A DNA stretch of 47,193 nucleotides from an uncultured Monoglobus sp. GTDB lineage: Bacteria > Bacillota > Clostridia > Monoglobales > Monoglobaceae. The DNA is taken from NCBI GenBank assembly GCA_947625055.1, contig CANQMT010000020.1, positions 1 through 47,193 of the forward strand, in the 5' to 3' direction. The position numbers were made by a program, and so were the translations under genes. This document shows, piece by piece, positions 26,165-35,277 of the stretch. Numbering within the stretch: position 1 is the first letter of the stretch; each line of letters begins with the position of its first letter. Under the pieces are notes generated by a model. The model was not told the DNA's origin. It did no database searches and saw only the letters and a program-made list of their open reading frames with translations.

Positions 26165-27301
26165 ATGAAGAATGATATGCTTGGCGTAATATTTTCCGAG
26201 AACCCGGAGGCGAGCATGGGCGAGCTCACCAGTCTGCGCTCCCTTGCCGCTGTCCCCGTTGGCGGAAGATACAGAATTATAGATTTTATGCTGTCCAACA
26301 TGGTTAACTCCGGTATTCTTAAAGTCGGAATAACCACTCCGGTCAACTACCAGTCGCTTATGGATCATCTGGGGACCGGCAAGGATTGGGATATGGACAG
26401 AAAGGACGACGGCCTTTACATACTGCCGCCCAAGGACACCGGCGAGTCGGATGTTGAGGCTGTCGGCGGCATTGAGCGCCTTGCCGGCATCTCGTCGTTC
26501 CTGGACAAGAGCCAGCAGGAATATGTGCTGGTTACGGACTGCAACACGATCTGCAATATAGACTTTGACAAGGTCCTTGAGTCGCATCTTGAAAACGAGG
26601 CGGACTTTACGCTTGTATGCACAAAGGTAAAGAACCTGACCCCCAAAGAGGCGAGAAAGCACATCCTGCTCAACGTTGACGAAAGTGACAATGTTACGGA
26701 CATGCACGTATACCCCGGACACCAGGTGACGGATCTGTCTTATATGCACATGTTCATCACCCGCCGCGAGTCGCTTATGGAGCTTGTTGAATACGCTTCG
26801 ACCCACGGCAAGCACCAGATCTCCAAGGACATTCTGCTGCCCGCGGTGCTCAACGATCAGGTCAAGGTCTGCGCCTATGAGTTTAACGGCTACCGCAAGA
26901 AGATAGACAGCATCCAGTCGTTCTACAAGGTTAATATCGACATGCTGAACAAAGAGGTCAGAGACGAGCTGTTCGGCCTCTCGGTCGACAATCCTATCTT
27001 CACAAAGATCAAGGACTCCGTTCCCACAAAGTATGCAAAGACCGCCGAGGTCGAGAATTCCTTTATCGCCGACGGCTGCAAGATCGAGGGCACGGTAAGG
27101 AACAGCGTGCTGTTCCGCGGCGTTCATGTCGGCAAGGGCGCGGTTATCGAGAACTCGATAATCATGCAGGACGCCGAGGTAATGGAAAACTGCCTGGTTG
27201 AAAACGTTATTTTCGATAAGGGCGTTATCCTGCGCAGCGGCAAGAAGCTTGTCGGTCAGGACACCTATCCGCTGGTTATCGGCAAAGAGATCGTCGTTTA
27301 A
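26165..27301 (+). CDS. glgD: GlgD, non-catalytic partner of GlgC
   Basis: 378 residues, homologous to GlgC throughout (VPVGGRYRIIDFMLSNMVNSGI; C-terminal beta-helix with NSVLFRGVHVGKGAV). The catalytic GGQGSRL loop is missing: the start reads MLGVIFSENPEASMGELTSL. This is the known GlgD pattern, in which the subunit modulates a GlgC/GlgD complex without catalysing well itself. GAGGTG precedes the start; 42 bp after glgC. Confidence 0.95.
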   Translation: MKNDMLGVIFSENPEASMGELTSLRSLAAVPVGGRYRIIDFMLSNMVNSGILKVGITTPVNYQSLMDHLGTGKDWDMDRKDDGLYILPPKDTGESDVEAVGGIERLAGISSFLDKSQQEYVLVTDCNTICNIDFDKVLESHLENEADFTLVCTKVKNLTPKEARKHILLNVDESDNVTDMHVYPGHQVTDLSYMHMFITRRESLMELVEYASTHGKHQISKDILLPAVLNDQVKVCAYEFNGYRKKIDSIQSFYKVNIDMLNKEVRDELFGLSVDNPIFTKIKDSVPTKYAKTAEVENSFIADGCKIEGTVRNSVLFRGVHVGKGAVIENSIIMQDAEVMENCLVENVIFDKGVILRSGKKLVGQDTYPLVIGKEIVV

Positions 27302-27328
27302 TCCCGCGGATCAACTATGAATTTCGGA

Positions 27329-27354
27329 GCCGCGCGGCAAAAACGCCGCGCGGC
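27329..27354 (+). other. Strong GC-rich hairpin between glgD and glgA
   Basis: GCCGCGCGGC (27329-27338), loop AAAAAC, GCCGCGCGGC (27345-27354). There is no T-run, so it is unlikely to terminate. It may stabilise the upstream mRNA or mark an RNase processing site, lowering glgA relative to glgBCD. Confidence 0.7.
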
Positions 27355-27394
27355 GCAAATCCAGAACAACAACACATGAAAGGATGTGTAATAT

Positions 27395-28828
27395 ATGAGT
27401 AAGATTTTTATGGCGTCATCCGAGGTCGCGCCGTTCGCCAAAACAGGCGGTCTCGGCGATGTTGTGGGCTCGCTTCCCACAGCTCTCGCGGCGCTGGGCG
27501 ACGATGTAAGAGTGGCTCTTCCGAAATACGGCTGCATCCCCCAGGAGTACTTAGAGCAGATGGAGTTCAAGTTCTTCATCTACATCCCTCTGGGCTGGAG
27601 ACGCAAATACTGCGGCGTGTTCGAGCTTAAAAAGGAAGGCGTGACATATTATTTTATCGACAACGAGTATTATTTCGGCGACCCCTATCTCTATAAGTGG
27701 AACGATCTGGAGCGCTTCGCGTTCTTTGACAAGGCGGCGCTTGAGATCTTAAAGCACCTTGAGTGGAAGCCGGACGTTATACACTGCCACGACTGGCAGA
27801 CAGGCATGGTGCCCGTGCTGCTCAACGCCTACTATGTGCGCGACGAGTTCTACGCGGGAATCAAAACCGTGTTCACGATCCATAATCTCCGCTATCAGGG
27901 AATTTATTCGATCGACATCGTGGCCGACTTTTTCTCGCTGGGAAGAGATTTCTTCACCTCCGACAAGCTCGAGTTCCACGGCTGCGCAAACCTGCTCAAG
28001 GGCGGTATAGTTTACTCTGATTTTGTTACCACGGTAAGCCCCACATACGCGGCGGAGATACAGACGCCCACGGGCGGCGAGAAGCTTGACGGCCTGCTCT
28101 CGGCGAGGAACCAGTCGCTGTTCGGAATACTTAACGGAATTGATTATGAGGTATACAACCCCAAGACCGATCCGATGATTTTTGAGAACTTTGACGTTCG
28201 CACGGTGCTCAAGCGCAAGAAGGAAAACAAGATGAAGCTGCAGGAGCAGCTCGGCCTCACGATCGACGGCGAGAAGGTCATGATAGGCATCATCTCGCGC
28301 TTGGTCGACCAGAAGGGCTTTGACATAATCGCCGAGGCGATGGGCGAGCTGATGAATATGGACATTCAACTTGTCGTTGTCGGCACGGGCGAGGCGAAGT
28401 ATGAAAATCTGTTCCGCCACAACGCGTGGTGCAACTCTCAGAAGATGTCGGCAAACATCATGTTCAGCAACGAGCTGGCGCACAAGGTATACGCCGCCTG
28501 CGATCTGTTCCTGATGCCGTCGATGTTCGAGCCCTGCGGCCTGAGCCAGATGATCTCGCTTGCCTACGGCACGATTCCGATCGTGCGCGAGACGGGCGGA
28601 CTCAAGGACTCGATCCGGCCCTACAACGAGTACACCGGCGAGGGCAACGGATTCAGTTTCTATCCCTACACCGCTCACGATATGATGCACACGATACGCT
28701 ACGCGATCGAGATATTCAGCAAGAAAGACATCTGGAACAAGCTGGTCAAGAACGCAATGAAGCAGGATTTCTCGTGGAAGGAGTCCGCGAAGCAGTACCA
28801 GGATATGTATGACAAGCTTTTAGGCTAA
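27395..28828 (+). CDS. glgA: Glycogen synthase (ADP-glucose, GT5)
   Basis: 477 residues, full length. The N-terminal SEVAPFAKTGGLGDVVGSLP contains the KTGGL ADP-glucose-binding motif; HCHDWQTGMVP and FTIHNLRYQG follow in the first Rossmann domain. The second domain has GIISRLVDQKGFDIIAEA and the conserved MPSMFEPCGLSQMISLAYGT. It extends alpha-1,4 glucan from ADP-glucose. AAAGGATG precedes the ATG. Last gene of the operon, followed by a strong terminator. No glycogen phosphorylase gene is in the window. Confidence 0.97.
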   Translation: MSKIFMASSEVAPFAKTGGLGDVVGSLPTALAALGDDVRVALPKYGCIPQEYLEQMEFKFFIYIPLGWRRKYCGVFELKKEGVTYYFIDNEYYFGDPYLYKWNDLERFAFFDKAALEILKHLEWKPDVIHCHDWQTGMVPVLLNAYYVRDEFYAGIKTVFTIHNLRYQGIYSIDIVADFFSLGRDFFTSDKLEFHGCANLLKGGIVYSDFVTTVSPTYAAEIQTPTGGEKLDGLLSARNQSLFGILNGIDYEVYNPKTDPMIFENFDVRTVLKRKKENKMKLQEQLGLTIDGEKVMIGIISRLVDQKGFDIIAEAMGELMNMDIQLVVVGTGEAKYENLFRHNAWCNSQKMSANIMFSNELAHKVYAACDLFLMPSMFEPCGLSQMISLAYGTIPIVRETGGLKDSIRPYNEYTGEGNGFSFYPYTAHDMMHTIRYAIEIFSKKDIWNKLVKNAMKQDFSWKESAKQYQDMYDKLLG

Positions 28829-28834
28829 TATTGC

Positions 28835-28874
28835 ATCAAGCCTCTCCCCGGAAACGGGGAGAGGCTTGATTTTC
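28835..28874 (+). terminator. Terminator of the glg operon
   Basis: A perfect 16-bp stem (28835-28850 with 28855-28870), GAAA tetraloop, then TTTT. Confidence 0.9.
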
Positions 28875-28927
28875 GGCGCTGCGCAAGAAGATACGCCGAG
28901 GTGTGAAACGGTAATTATCACTTGATA

Positions 28928-28955
28928 CGAAAGATCCGTCTTTCGCGTTTTTTTA
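28928..28955 (+). terminator. Second terminator before the OPT promoter
   Basis: CGAAAGA (28928-28934), TCCG loop, TCTTTCG (28939-28945), then CG and a run of eight T. It further insulates the peptide operon from glg transcription. Confidence 0.75.
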
Positions 28956-28967
28956 TTGCATTTTCTG

Positions 28968-28996
28968 TTGACTTTTGCTAAAATTTGTAGTAAAAT
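28968..28996 (+). promoter_or_regulatory. Promoter of the peptide-use operon
   Basis: TTGACT (28968-28973), 17 bp, TAAAAT (28991-28996), about 48 bp before the OPT start codon. Confidence 0.75.
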
Positions 28997-29044
28997 AATA
29001 CAGGCAGTTGTATGCTTTTATAAAAATTGAAAGGAGAGGTTAAA

Positions 29045-30925
29045 ATGGATGACAAAAAGAAAGCATTCAAACCCTATATTCCGGCGGACAAGATAGTTCC
29101 GGAATTTACGGTAACATCAATTGTGCTGGGCATAATCCTCGCGGTTGTGTTCGGCGCGGCCAACGCTTATCTCGGTCTCCGCGTGGGCATGACGGTTTCG
29201 GCCTCGATCCCCGCGGCGGTTATCTCGATGGGCGTTATCAGACTCATCCTCAGGAAGAATTCAATTCTTGAGAACAACATGGTCCAGACCATCGGTTCCG
29301 CCGGTGAGTCGCTGGCGGCGGGCGCGATATTTACTCTGCCCGCGCTGTTCATGTGGGCTGCGGAGGACAGCTCCGTGGCGACGCCCTCGTTTTTAATGAT
29401 CACGTTCATCGCGATATGCGGCGGCGTTCTGGGCGTTCTGTTCATGATCCCCCTGCGCACGGCCCTTATCGTTGAGGAGCACGGAGTGCTGCCCTTCCCC
29501 GAAGGAACAGCTTGCTCCGAGGTATTGCTTGCCGGCGAGGAAGGCGGCGACAAGTCAAAGCTTGTGTTCTCGGGTCTCGGTATCGCGGCGGTATACAAGT
29601 TCATCGCCGACGGTCTGTGCCTGTTCCCCAGCGAGGTCGATTGGTCGATCAAGGCTTATCCCGGTTCGGGTATAGGAATGGACGTTCTGCCCGCTCTGGT
29701 AGGCGTCGGCTATATCTGCGGCGCGAGAGTCGCGTCGTACATGCTCGGCGGAGCTGTTTTGGGCTGGTTCGTTATCATGCCGCTGCTTGTGCTTGTCGGA
29801 GGCGACGCGGTAATGTACCCCGCCGAGGCGCCTTTTAATCAGCTTGAAACCTGGGATCTGTGGGGCAGCTTCGTGCGCTACATAGGCGCCGGAGCCGTGG
29901 CGGCAGGAGGCATAATCAGTTTGATCAAGTCGCTTCCCCTGATAGTTTCCACATTCGCAAAGGCTATGAAGGGCTTCGGACACAGCGGCGGCGTTTCGCG
30001 TACCGAGCGCAGCATTTCGCTGCCTATCGCCATGATCGGCGCGCTTGTTATCGCGATCCTGCTCTGGCTCATGCCCAGCGTTCCGGTCAGTCTGCTGGCT
30101 GCTATTATAATCGTTGTGTTCGGTTTCTTCTTCGCGACCGTTTCATCAAGAATGGTCGGCCTGGTAGGATCGTCGAACAACCCCGTTTCGGGTATGGCGA
30201 TCGCCACGCTGCTGATCTCGACCGTGCTGCTTAAAGCCACCGGCAACACCGGCATAGGCGGCATGACGACGGCTATCTGCATAGGCACCGTTATCTGTAT
30301 CGTCGCGGCTATGGCGGGCGACACGTCTCAGGATCTTAAAACAGGTTACATAGTCGGCGCTACCCCGTTCTATCAGCAGATAGGCGAACTCATCGGCGCA
30401 GTTGCGGCGGGTCTCGCGATCGCGGGCGTTCTGTATCTGCTCAACGCCGCGTGGAGCTACGGTTCGAGCCAGATCCCCGCGCCTCAGGCCACGCTGATGA
30501 AGATGGTAGTTGAGGGCGTTATGGGCGGCAATCTGCCTTGGGGCCTTGTGTTCACGGGCGTGTTTATCGCTATCGCTGTTGAGGTAGTGGGTATTCCCGT
30601 GCTTCCGTTCGCTATCGGCCTTTATCTGCCGATACATCTGTCCACGCCCATTATGGTCGGCGGTCTTATCCGTCTCTGGGCCGAGAAGCGCAAGTGCAAG
30701 AGCGAGGAGCGCCGCGGCGAGATCATCAACGACGGAGTTCTGTTCTCGTCGGGCATGATCGCAGGCGAAGGCCTTGTCGGAATATTGCTCGCGGTGTTCG
30801 CGGTTGTCGGCCTTGATCTTGACATGGGCGGCATACTCGGCAACTGGGGAGGACTTATATTCTTCATTCTGCTCTGCGCGATCATGATAAAGTTCATGTT
30901 CGGATTTAAGAAGAAGGCAAAATAA
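29045..30925 (+). CDS. OPT-family oligopeptide transporter
   Basis: The frame opens with TTG at 29027, but AAAGGAGAGG at 29030-29039 fits the ATG at 29045 (626 residues). About 14-16 membrane helices. Family features include FTVTSIVLGIILAVVFGAAN, AYLGLRVGMTVSASIPAAV, the NNMVQTIGSAGESLAAGAIF stretch, EGTACSEVLLAGE, and SSNNPVSGMAIATLL. OPT proteins import oligopeptides with protons. The downstream cytosolic dipeptidase PepD supports peptide uptake for amino acid supply. The operon continues with two small genes. Confidence 0.93.
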   Translation: MDDKKKAFKPYIPADKIVPEFTVTSIVLGIILAVVFGAANAYLGLRVGMTVSASIPAAVISMGVIRLILRKNSILENNMVQTIGSAGESLAAGAIFTLPALFMWAAEDSSVATPSFLMITFIAICGGVLGVLFMIPLRTALIVEEHGVLPFPEGTACSEVLLAGEEGGDKSKLVFSGLGIAAVYKFIADGLCLFPSEVDWSIKAYPGSGIGMDVLPALVGVGYICGARVASYMLGGAVLGWFVIMPLLVLVGGDAVMYPAEAPFNQLETWDLWGSFVRYIGAGAVAAGGIISLIKSLPLIVSTFAKAMKGFGHSGGVSRTERSISLPIAMIGALVIAILLWLMPSVPVSLLAAIIIVVFGFFFATVSSRMVGLVGSSNNPVSGMAIATLLISTVLLKATGNTGIGGMTTAICIGTVICIVAAMAGDTSQDLKTGYIVGATPFYQQIGELIGAVAAGLAIAGVLYLLNAAWSYGSSQIPAPQATLMKMVVEGVMGGNLPWGLVFTGVFIAIAVEVVGIPVLPFAIGLYLPIHLSTPIMVGGLIRLWAEKRKCKSEERRGEIINDGVLFSSGMIAGEGLVGILLAVFAVVGLDLDMGGILGNWGGLIFFILLCAIMIKFMFGFKKKAK

Positions 30926-30931
30926 AAAATT

Positions 30932-31306
30932 ATGGCAAAAAAGAAAAAGGTATCCGTCAATTACTTTGAAATTGTTCCGACCCGAAAATCGGACCGCCCC
31001 TGGCGCGTAAAGGACGACGGATCGGTTGAGATAGACATGGAAAACAGGGGCTTTTACAACACAATAGCGCAAAAGCTGTTCAAAAAGCCCCGTGTCAGCC
31101 ATATCGGCCTTGACAAATACGGCAGCGTTGTCTGGAAAAACATCGACGGCAAAAACACCGTTATGGACATAATCCATATAATGGAAAGCGAGTTCCCGAC
31201 GGAAAAGGATCGTATGCTCGATCGGGTCGTCACCTATATGGCGACCCTCCAGACCAACGGATTTATCGCGATGCCCGGAGGCAAAAAGAAAGGGGCAAAA
31301 TCATGA
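30932..31306 (+). CDS. PqqD-like small protein
   Basis: 124 residues starting 6 bp after the OPT gene. It has a Lys-rich start and then a PqqD-type winged-helix pattern (about residues 55-115: KYGSVVWKNIDGKNTVMDII, FPTEKDRMLDRVVTYMATLQ, NGFIAM). PqqD domains bind precursor peptides of modified peptides and hand them to radical-SAM enzymes. No such enzyme or precursor is visible here, so the role with a peptide transporter is unclear; it may bind peptides or the transporter instead. Predicted cytoplasmic. It overlaps the next gene by 4 bp. Confidence 0.7.
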   Translation: MAKKKKVSVNYFEIVPTRKSDRPWRVKDDGSVEIDMENRGFYNTIAQKLFKKPRVSHIGLDKYGSVVWKNIDGKNTVMDIIHIMESEFPTEKDRMLDRVVTYMATLQTNGFIAMPGGKKKGAKS

Positions 31307-31656
31307 GATTTCTGATCGCGGGACTGGGGATCCTGATGTTCGCCGCAGCCACCGCAGTTTTGGTGGTTTGGGGAATGCGCAAAGCGTATTTTCAAAAGGA
31401 AAATCTGTCAAGGATGTTATTTTCAAAGGCGGCGGACAAGGTTATGCATTACCTTAAAACCAACGACACTATCACCGAAAATCAGATGCGCAAACTGGTT
31501 GACGGAATTTCCGCATCGGAAGCGTTCAGCCGCAATCGGGCAGTGGTTCAGGGAGACAAAGAATTTGTCGCCCATCTGATCGAAGTAATGCAGCAGGACG
31601 GCATGATCGAACCGGTCGGGCAAGGCAGGCGCGTCTATCGTAAAAAAGCAAAATAA
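31303..31656 (+). CDS. Small single-pass membrane protein of unknown function
   Basis: 117 residues; its ATG overlaps the stop of the PqqD-like gene (ATGA), indicating translational coupling. One N-terminal membrane helix (about 3-24) is followed by a soluble domain: MLFSKAADKVMHYLKTND, ITENQMRKLVDGI, and a basic C-terminal beta-hairpin, GQGRRVYRKKAK, giving a winged-helix-like outline. I do not recognise the family. Its position suggests it works with the OPT transporter, for instance as an accessory subunit. Confidence 0.7.
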   Translation: MRFLIAGLGILMFAAATAVLVVWGMRKAYFQKENLSRMLFSKAADKVMHYLKTNDTITENQMRKLVDGISASEAFSRNRAVVQGDKEFVAHLIEVMQQDGMIEPVGQGRRVYRKKAK

Positions 31657-31674
31657 ATTTAAGAGGTGAACAAA

Positions 31675-33123
31675 ATGCCGGTATTATCGGGCATAGAACC
31701 AAAAAAAGTGTTTAAGTATTTCGAGGAGATCTGCGCGATCCCCCACGGTTCGGGAAATACAAAGCAAATCAGCGACTACTGCGCGGGATTTGCAAAAGAG
31801 CGCGGCCTTAAATACATACAGGACAGCACAAACAACGTTATAATTTGGAAGGACGGCACCGCGGGCTATGAGAACTCGGCTCCAGTCATGATACAGGGCC
31901 ATATGGACATGGTTTGCGAAAAAGAGGCGGACTGCGATATTGACTTTGAAAAGGACGGCCTGCGCCTCAGACTTGAGGACGGCGTGATCTCGGCCGACGG
32001 AACCACGCTTGGCGGCGACGACGGCATAGCGGTGGCATTCGCTCTCGCGATCCTTGACTCCGACGACATTCCGCACCCTCCGCTTGAGATCGTGCTCACG
32101 GTCGATGAGGAGATAGGAATGTTCGGCGCGGCGGATCTCGACTGCTCGCCGTTAAGATCGAGGATCATGCTCAATCTTGACTCCGAGGACGAGGGCGTGC
32201 TGCTCGTGAGCTGCGCGGGCGGCGTCAGCGCGGTCTGCGCTCTGCCGATCGAGCGGAAGACGGCAGAGGGAGTTGAGATCAGCATTAAGATCGACGGTCT
32301 CACCGGCGGCCATTCGGGCGTTGAGATAAACAAAGAGCGCGCGAATTCCAACCGCCTTTTGGGCAGAGCCTTGAACGAGCTTTCCAAGATCGCCGACTAT
32401 GACCTTATTTCCGCGGACGGCGGCCTTAAGGACAACGCGATACCCAGGGCTTCGGAAGCGAAGATCGTTGTGCGTGCGGCTGATGTTCCGAAGATCGCGG
32501 ATTTTGCCGAGAAATTTAACAAAATATTCGGAAATGAGTATCACGTGTCCGACCCCGAGCTGTCGTTTACGGCAGAAGAGGGAAAGACGGGCAGCTTCGA
32601 TGTTATGACTCCGGACAGCAAAAAGCGGCTTATCGCCGCGCTTGTCAATCTGCCGGGCGGAATTCAGAGAATGAGCCTTGATATTCCGGGTCTTGTGCAG
32701 ACGTCGCTCAATATGGGAGTTTTGGAGACCGAGGATGACAAAGCGGTCATGCGCTTTGCTGTTCGCAGCAGCGTCGGAACCGAAAAGGAAGAGCTTTGCG
32801 GCCGTCTTATAAATCTTATGGAGCTTTTGGGCGGAACCGCGGAGTTTATCGGCGATTATCCCGCTTGGGAATATAAGCAGGATTCCATGCTGCGCGAGCT
32901 CATGGTTAAGGTGTTTAAAGAGCAGTACGGCTGCGAGCCGAAGGTCGAGGCGCTTCACGCGGGCGTCGAGTGCGGTCTGTTCGCGGGCAAGCTGCCCGGG
33001 CTCGACTGCGTTTCGATGGGCCCCGACATGAAAGACATCCACACCCCGAACGAGAGATTGGATGTTGATTCGGCGCAGCGCACATGGAACTATGTGCTTG
33101 AAATCTTAAAACGGCTTAAATAA
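31675..33123 (+). CDS. pepD: Cytosolic Xaa-His/non-specific dipeptidase, M20 (PepD)
   Basis: AGAGGTG at 31662-31668 fits the ATG at 31675 rather than GTG 31666 (482 residues, normal length). Metal and catalytic motifs are intact: QGHMDMVCE (His ligand), TLGGDDGIAVA (bridging Asp), TVDEEIGMFGA (catalytic Glu pair), NLDSEDEG and, near the C-terminus, GPDMKDIHTPNE (His ligand). A lid domain lies between. It is a di-zinc enzyme cleaving dipeptides, including Xaa-His, in the cytoplasm. As the last gene of the OPT operon it would hydrolyse imported peptides. Confidence 0.95.
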   Translation: MPVLSGIEPKKVFKYFEEICAIPHGSGNTKQISDYCAGFAKERGLKYIQDSTNNVIIWKDGTAGYENSAPVMIQGHMDMVCEKEADCDIDFEKDGLRLRLEDGVISADGTTLGGDDGIAVAFALAILDSDDIPHPPLEIVLTVDEEIGMFGAADLDCSPLRSRIMLNLDSEDEGVLLVSCAGGVSAVCALPIERKTAEGVEISIKIDGLTGGHSGVEINKERANSNRLLGRALNELSKIADYDLISADGGLKDNAIPRASEAKIVVRAADVPKIADFAEKFNKIFGNEYHVSDPELSFTAEEGKTGSFDVMTPDSKKRLIAALVNLPGGIQRMSLDIPGLVQTSLNMGVLETEDDKAVMRFAVRSSVGTEKEELCGRLINLMELLGGTAEFIGDYPAWEYKQDSMLRELMVKVFKEQYGCEPKVEALHAGVECGLFAGKLPGLDCVSMGPDMKDIHTPNERLDVDSAQRTWNYVLEILKRLK

Positions 33124-33132
33124 AAAGAGAAT

Positions 33133-33168
33133 AAAAACGGCTGAGCGAGTTTCCGCTCAGCCGTTTTT
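33133..33168. terminator. Bidirectional terminator between pepD and the beta-helix lipoprotein gene
   Basis: AAAAACGGCTGAGCG (33133-33147), 6-nt loop, CGCTCAGCCGTTTTT (33154-33168). A-run and T-run on either side serve both convergent transcripts. Confidence 0.92.
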
Positions 33169-33192
33169 AACATTATGGGAGGGTTATAGTAA

Positions 33193-35256
33193 TTAATATA
33201 TATTTATCTCTTTAAGCTGCTCGTTCCACTCGACCGTCATTCCGAGGTTCTCGGAGATGAACCGAACGGGGATCAGAGTGATGTCGTTTATGAGTTCCGG
33301 CGCGGCGAGCATTTCCACGGGTTCGCCGTTTATGGTCGCCGTGGTCGAGCCGATCGTCATGGTTATGACCGTGCCGTCCTTTTCGGCTGTCGCGGTCTGC
33401 GACGCGTCATCCCATGTCACCGAGGCGCCCAGCGCCTCGAGTATGGCGCGGAAGCCCACCAAAGTCGTGTCGTTACGCGTCACCGGAGCCGTGGGGAAAT
33501 TAACGCGGCTGCCGTTTACAAACACCGTGATCTCTTGGTTTAAATCGCGCATTCCCCTGCCGCCGGAACCGTGACCGCCGAACATTCCGAAGGCGGCTGT
33601 TCCGATTTGGTTGACACCGTTTTGCGCGGTGAAGATCTCGGCCTGTTCGCCGCCGACATATACCGCGTATTCGGTGCCGGCTTTGAGCTTGTCGGATGAG
33701 TATGCGATCGTCTGATACGCCTTTGAGGGCGCGTATTTTACGATCTCATTGCCCGAGGCCGTCTCGCGGATCGAGATCTCGGTGCCCGCTGTTTGAGACG
33801 CGCTGAGATTTATCGCGGCGTAAGGCTGATTTTCGCAGACCGACGGGTTCTGGTTCATTCCCGCAGCCGAGGCCGCGATAACGGTTCCGCCGTTTAAGGC
33901 GAAGGTTCCCTGCGCGTCAAGCGAGCCGTTGCCCGCGTTTGTCGGGCCGTCGATCGTCAGCTCTCCGCCGTTTATCGTCAGATTTCCGTTTGAGTCAATT
34001 CCGTCGCCGCCCGCGTTGACATATATCTTTCCGCCGTTTATCGTTATGGCGTGGGCCGCCGCGGTTTCCTCGTCTATCATTCCCTCGGGTCCTCCGCCGC
34101 CCATGCCTCCGTGCCGCTGACCGGGCTCAAAGCTCGCCCGCGGTATATCTCCGCTCATTTCGGCCTGCCTGTCGCCGTTTTGCATTTGACCGTTCATTTC
34201 GTGCGGCATCTGTCCGTCGGGCATTTGGCCGCTCATTTCGGGCGGCGTCTGTCCGTCGGGCATCTGACCGCTCATTTCGGGCGGCATCTGTCCACCGTTC
34301 ATTTCGGGAGGCGTCTGTCCGTCGGGCATCTGACCGTTCATCTCGGGCGGTTGACCGCCCTGCATTTGCGGCTGCGCGCCGTTTTGCGCCTGACCGTTCA
34401 TTTCGGGCGGCGCCTGTCCGTCGGGCATCTGACCGTTCATCTCGCGCGGCTGACCGCCCTGCATTTGCTGCTCCCCGACGTTCCCGTCCGCGGCGGTGTT
34501 TTCGTTTCCGGTGTTAATTCCGTCGTCCGCGGCGGTCACGTTTATCTCGCCGCCGTTTATGGTGAGCGTGCCCTTGCTTTCAATACCCTCGCTCTGCGTC
34601 GAGGTGAGGTTAAGCGTTCCGCCGTCTATCAAAACCTCCGCGCCCGCCTTCATCGGTTTTCCGGTTTCCGAGACCGCCGTGATCTCACCGCCCGAGACCC
34701 AAAGCTTGTCATTTGCCTTAATTCCGTGCTCGTATGAGTTTATCGAAATCGTTCCGTTTTCAATCACAACATCATCGTCGCCCGCTATTCCGTGCTTATA
34801 GTTTCCGCTGATCGTGAGCTTTCCGCCGCCCTTGATCTCAAGGTCGTCGTTTGAAAACAGCGCGCCGTCGGCGTTTTCGTCGCTGTACGTTTTGCCGTCG
34901 GTCAGGGTGTTCTCGGTGCCCTCGGTGATAGTGATAAACGCCTTTTCCGCGTTGTCAAAATATATCGCGGGGCCGTCGTTGTTTGTAATAGACGCTCCCG
35001 AGAGGCGGAGCTTTACCTTGTCGTCGGAATTAATATAGATCATGCCGTCGCTCAAGGTTCCGCTCACCTCAAAGTCGCCGCCCTTGGTTATTGTGACCGT
35101 GTCGTTTGAGGCGCTGACGCCCGAGCCGCTTACGGTCATGGAATCAAGATCGATTTTTCCGGTGTTGTTTTTCCATGCCTCGCCGTCCGCCGCGCTGCAG
35201 GCGGAGCAGCTCAGGCTTATCATCACGCAAAGTATTATAGAGAATATTTTTCGCAT
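33193..35256 (-). CDS. Cthe_2159-like beta-helix lipoprotein with Met/Gln/Gly/Pro repeats and stalk domain
   Basis: 687 residues. A lipoprotein signal ends at LSCSAC-SA (about 17-21). Then comes a repetitive beta-helix rich in GGxxxxS and Asp turns (about 35-260, resuming 385-470), matching the DUF4353 family whose studied member, Cthe_2159, binds polygalacturonate/cellulose and Ca2+. The helix is interrupted by ~130 residues of Met-rich repeats (unit like EMNGQMPDGQTPP). A C-terminal copper-amine-oxidase-N-type stalk domain (about 580-687, EITVFVNGSRVNF... PVRFISENLGMTVEW) completes it. Extracellular, membrane-anchored; possibly binds pectin. Last gene of a three-gene operon. Confidence 0.85.
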   Translation of the reverse strand: MRKIFSIILCVMISLSCSACSAADGEAWKNNTGKIDLDSMTVSGSGVSASNDTVTITKGGDFEVSGTLSDGMIYINSDDKVKLRLSGASITNNDGPAIYFDNAEKAFITITEGTENTLTDGKTYSDENADGALFSNDDLEIKGGGKLTISGNYKHGIAGDDDVVIENGTISINSYEHGIKANDKLWVSGGEITAVSETGKPMKAGAEVLIDGGTLNLTSTQSEGIESKGTLTINGGEINVTAADDGINTGNENTAADGNVGEQQMQGGQPREMNGQMPDGQAPPEMNGQAQNGAQPQMQGGQPPEMNGQMPDGQTPPEMNGGQMPPEMSGQMPDGQTPPEMSGQMPDGQMPHEMNGQMQNGDRQAEMSGDIPRASFEPGQRHGGMGGGGPEGMIDEETAAAHAITINGGKIYVNAGGDGIDSNGNLTINGGELTIDGPTNAGNGSLDAQGTFALNGGTVIAASAAGMNQNPSVCENQPYAAINLSASQTAGTEISIRETASGNEIVKYAPSKAYQTIAYSSDKLKAGTEYAVYVGGEQAEIFTAQNGVNQIGTAAFGMFGGHGSGGRGMRDLNQEITVFVNGSRVNFPTAPVTRNDTTLVGFRAILEALGASVTWDDASQTATAEKDGTVITMTIGSTTATINGEPVEMLAAPELINDITLIPVRFISENLGMTVEWNEQLKEINIY

Positions 35257-35277
35257 ATGAATGTTCCTCCTTATTTT

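Noticed and set aside
26165..27301. GlgD as a broken GlgC pseudogene because the catalytic loop is missing
   Set aside because: Loss of the GGQGSRL loop is the normal GlgD pattern in Bacillota, and the gene is intact and in operon with glgC.
34051..34737. 228-residue plus-strand open frame opposite the beta-helix lipoprotein gene
   Set aside because: It is a mirror of the Met/Gln/Gly repeat in the true minus-strand gene; Leu/His/Arg-rich repeats with no ribosome binding site.
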